Shown here: piece after piece, positions 63,022 to 64,000 of the stretch
Position numbering within the stretch: position 1 is the first letter of the stretch
How the letters are laid out: the number at the start of each line of letters is the position of its first letter
Source of the DNA: Phycisphaeraceae bacterium
GTDB lineage: Bacteria > Planctomycetota > Phycisphaerae > Phycisphaerales > Phycisphaeraceae
Reading direction: 5' to 3'
Length of the DNA stretch: 64,000 nucleotides
Assembly (NCBI GenBank): GCA_028284155.1
Contig: JANQSF010000069.1
Span: 1-64,000, forward strand
The notes under the pieces: model-generated
Told to the model about the DNA's origin: nothing
The model's input: only the letters and a program-made list of their open reading frames with translations
The model's database searches: none
Translations under genes and position numbers: made by a program

Positions 63022-64000
63022 ATACTCGACAACGCATATCCCTCGCGCTGCGGGCGTGAACGCCAACTGTTCGCTTCGGCGTCGCCGGGGAACTCCCACT
63101 TGACCGGGTCCCACTTCAGCGCCCGGCCGTGCCAGTACGCGAGGTTGACCAGGTGACAGACCGTCACGCTGCGCGAGCCGATCTCGACGTCGCAGATCGG
63201 GCGTTTGCGGGAGTGGATGCACTCGATCCAGTTGTTGCGGTGGCCGGTGTTCGCGTACAGGCGCACGTCTTTCTCGGCCAGCGGTTCAGTCAGGATCGAT
63301 TCAGGGTCGCTCTTCAACTGGCCACGGTTGACCCACAGGCTGCCGCGCTCGCCGATGAAGCGGATGCCGTTGCCGTTGGTCTTGTGCGTCGCGACGACCT
63401 TGCCGTAGTCGGGGTGGTCGTAAATGACGCGGGCGCCCTGCGTGTCGCCTTTCTTTTCCGGTGGCAGGATCTTGACCGGGCCGGACTCGTCCATGCCCAG
63501 CGCCCACTGTGTGATGTCGAAGTGGTGCGCGCCCCAGTCGGTGACGTGGCCGCCGGAGTACTCGCGGTAGTCGCGCCAACCCGGGTTGAATGGGTAGCTG
63601 CGCGGGTTGCCGCGCCGGCAGAGGACTTCGTTCCATTCACGCGTCGGTGCCTGGCCGAGCCAGCGGTCCCAGTCGAGGCCGGGCGTGAGTTCCTGGCCCG
63701 GTAGGTCGCAGGGCTTGCTCGTTCGGCCGATGTGTACGTCGACCTCCTTGATCTTGCCCAGACGTCCCGACCGCACATACTCCGCCGCGGCGCGGAAGCG
63801 CGGGATGCCGCGCAGATGTTTACCGAGATTGTTGCTGCGCTCGTGGTGCTCGCTGCGCTGCTGGCTGCCCGTCTGAAACACGCGTTTGTACTTGCGGACG
63901 ACCTGGATGGCCTTGTGCGCCTCGTCGATCGTGAGCGTCAGCGGCTTTTCGCAGTAGACGTCCTTGCCGGCCTTGCACGCGTCGATGATGATCGCGGTGT
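63018..64000 (-). CDS. Gfo/Idh/MocA-family oxidoreductase, N-terminus beyond window
   Basis: About 326 residues are visible, and the gene continues past the right edge. The visible start, AIIIDACKAGKDVYCEKPLT, is the hallmark EKP motif after the Rossmann half. It is followed by QTGSQQRSEHHERSN, IKEVDVHIGRTSK, GLDWDRWLGQAP and GGHVTDWGAHHFDITQWALG, typical of planctomycete sugar-dehydrogenase-like members. The end HLVNLAYWHGRALKWDP is also standard. It should use NAD(P) to oxidise or reduce a sugar-like substrate that cannot be named. Any Tat signal would lie outside the window. Confidence 0.9.
   Translation of the reverse strand, partial: TAIIIDACKAGKDVYCEKPLTLTIDEAHKAIQVVRKYKRVFQTGSQQRSEHHERSNNLGKHLRGIPRFRAAAEYVRSGRLGKIKEVDVHIGRTSKPCDLPGQELTPGLDWDRWLGQAPTREWNEVLCRRGNPRSYPFNPGWRDYREYSGGHVTDWGAHHFDITQWALGMDESGPVKILPPEKKGDTQGARVIYDHPDYGKVVATHKTNGNGIRFIGERGSLWVNRGQLKSDPESILTEPLAEKDVRLYANTGHRNNWIECIHSRKRPICDVEIGSRSVTVCHLVNLAYWHGRALKWDPVKWEFPGDAEANSWRSRPQREGYALSSI

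Overview
The window looks like a chromosomal segment of an uncultured or little-studied planctomycete, probably of the Phycisphaerae type. I infer this from marker features, not from a taxonomic search. They are a giant surface protein with an N-terminal LEPR-XLL-type sorting motif (FEPRILLSS), a PEP-CTERM-like C-terminus, an ECF sigma factor next to a Ser/Thr kinase with WD40-like repeats, an MJ0042-type zinc-ribbon/HEAT protein, and a Gfo/Idh oxidoreductase. Base composition is moderately GC-rich and visibly patchy.

Region 1 (1-8.0 kb) is a conflict/defence-like island. Reading leftward are an ECF sigma factor, a GIY-YIG-like protein, an SMC/ABC-type ATPase and an APH-fold kinase fused to a receiver-like domain. 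Reading rightward from the same intergenic region is a compact ubiquitin-like conjugation operon: Ubl, E2-like, JAB/JAMM peptidase and ThiF/E1-like, all with overlapping or nearly overlapping ends. A 19-bp imperfect inverted repeat sits between the two divergent sets and may be the shared switch.

Region 2 (8.0-17.4 kb) begins with a 3' tRNA-Gly fragment and short repeats that look like an integration scar. Next is an RNA-repair operon (Hen1, an unrecognised HEAT-like protein and a full three-module Pnkp). It is followed by an intact tRNA-Gln(CTG) and an 800-residue conserved-hypothetical gene whose only usable start lies inside the tRNA. A 26-bp perfect palindrome and a truncated C-terminus of an SNF2-type defence helicase mark the right edge.

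Region 3 (17.4-30.8 kb) holds envelope and signalling genes: a coiled-coil membrane protein, a secreted EEP-family hydrolase, a membrane protein, an SH3-like small protein, a lipoprotein pair, an ECF sigma factor with a Ser/Thr kinase-WD40 protein, a small Cys-rich protein and a PEP-CTERM-type protein. A 1-kb non-coding stretch with closely spaced strong hairpins follows.

Region 4 (30.8-54.6 kb) starts with a single-domain globin. It is dominated by a 5832-residue LEPR-XLL/PKD/FN3/Rhs-YD protein. The last recognisable motif of that protein is the N-terminal half of a Hint domain (CFVAGTPV). The C-terminal Hint half lies in a separate downstream gene with its own ribosome binding site and frame, fused to an unrecognised toxin-like tip. 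A candidate immunity gene follows after 3 bp. This looks like a polymorphic-toxin system in which the self-processing domain is split over two genes.

Region 5 (54.6-64 kb) begins with a gene-free stretch carrying a 5' half-tRNA. It continues with a co-directional envelope-sensing cluster (ABC-type substrate-binding protein, outer-membrane barrel, hybrid histidine kinase with two receivers, CheY-like regulator and RsbU-type phosphatase). A membrane protein translationally coupled to a Gfo/Idh oxidoreductase runs off the right edge. No rRNA, CRISPR array or complete insertion sequence was seen.
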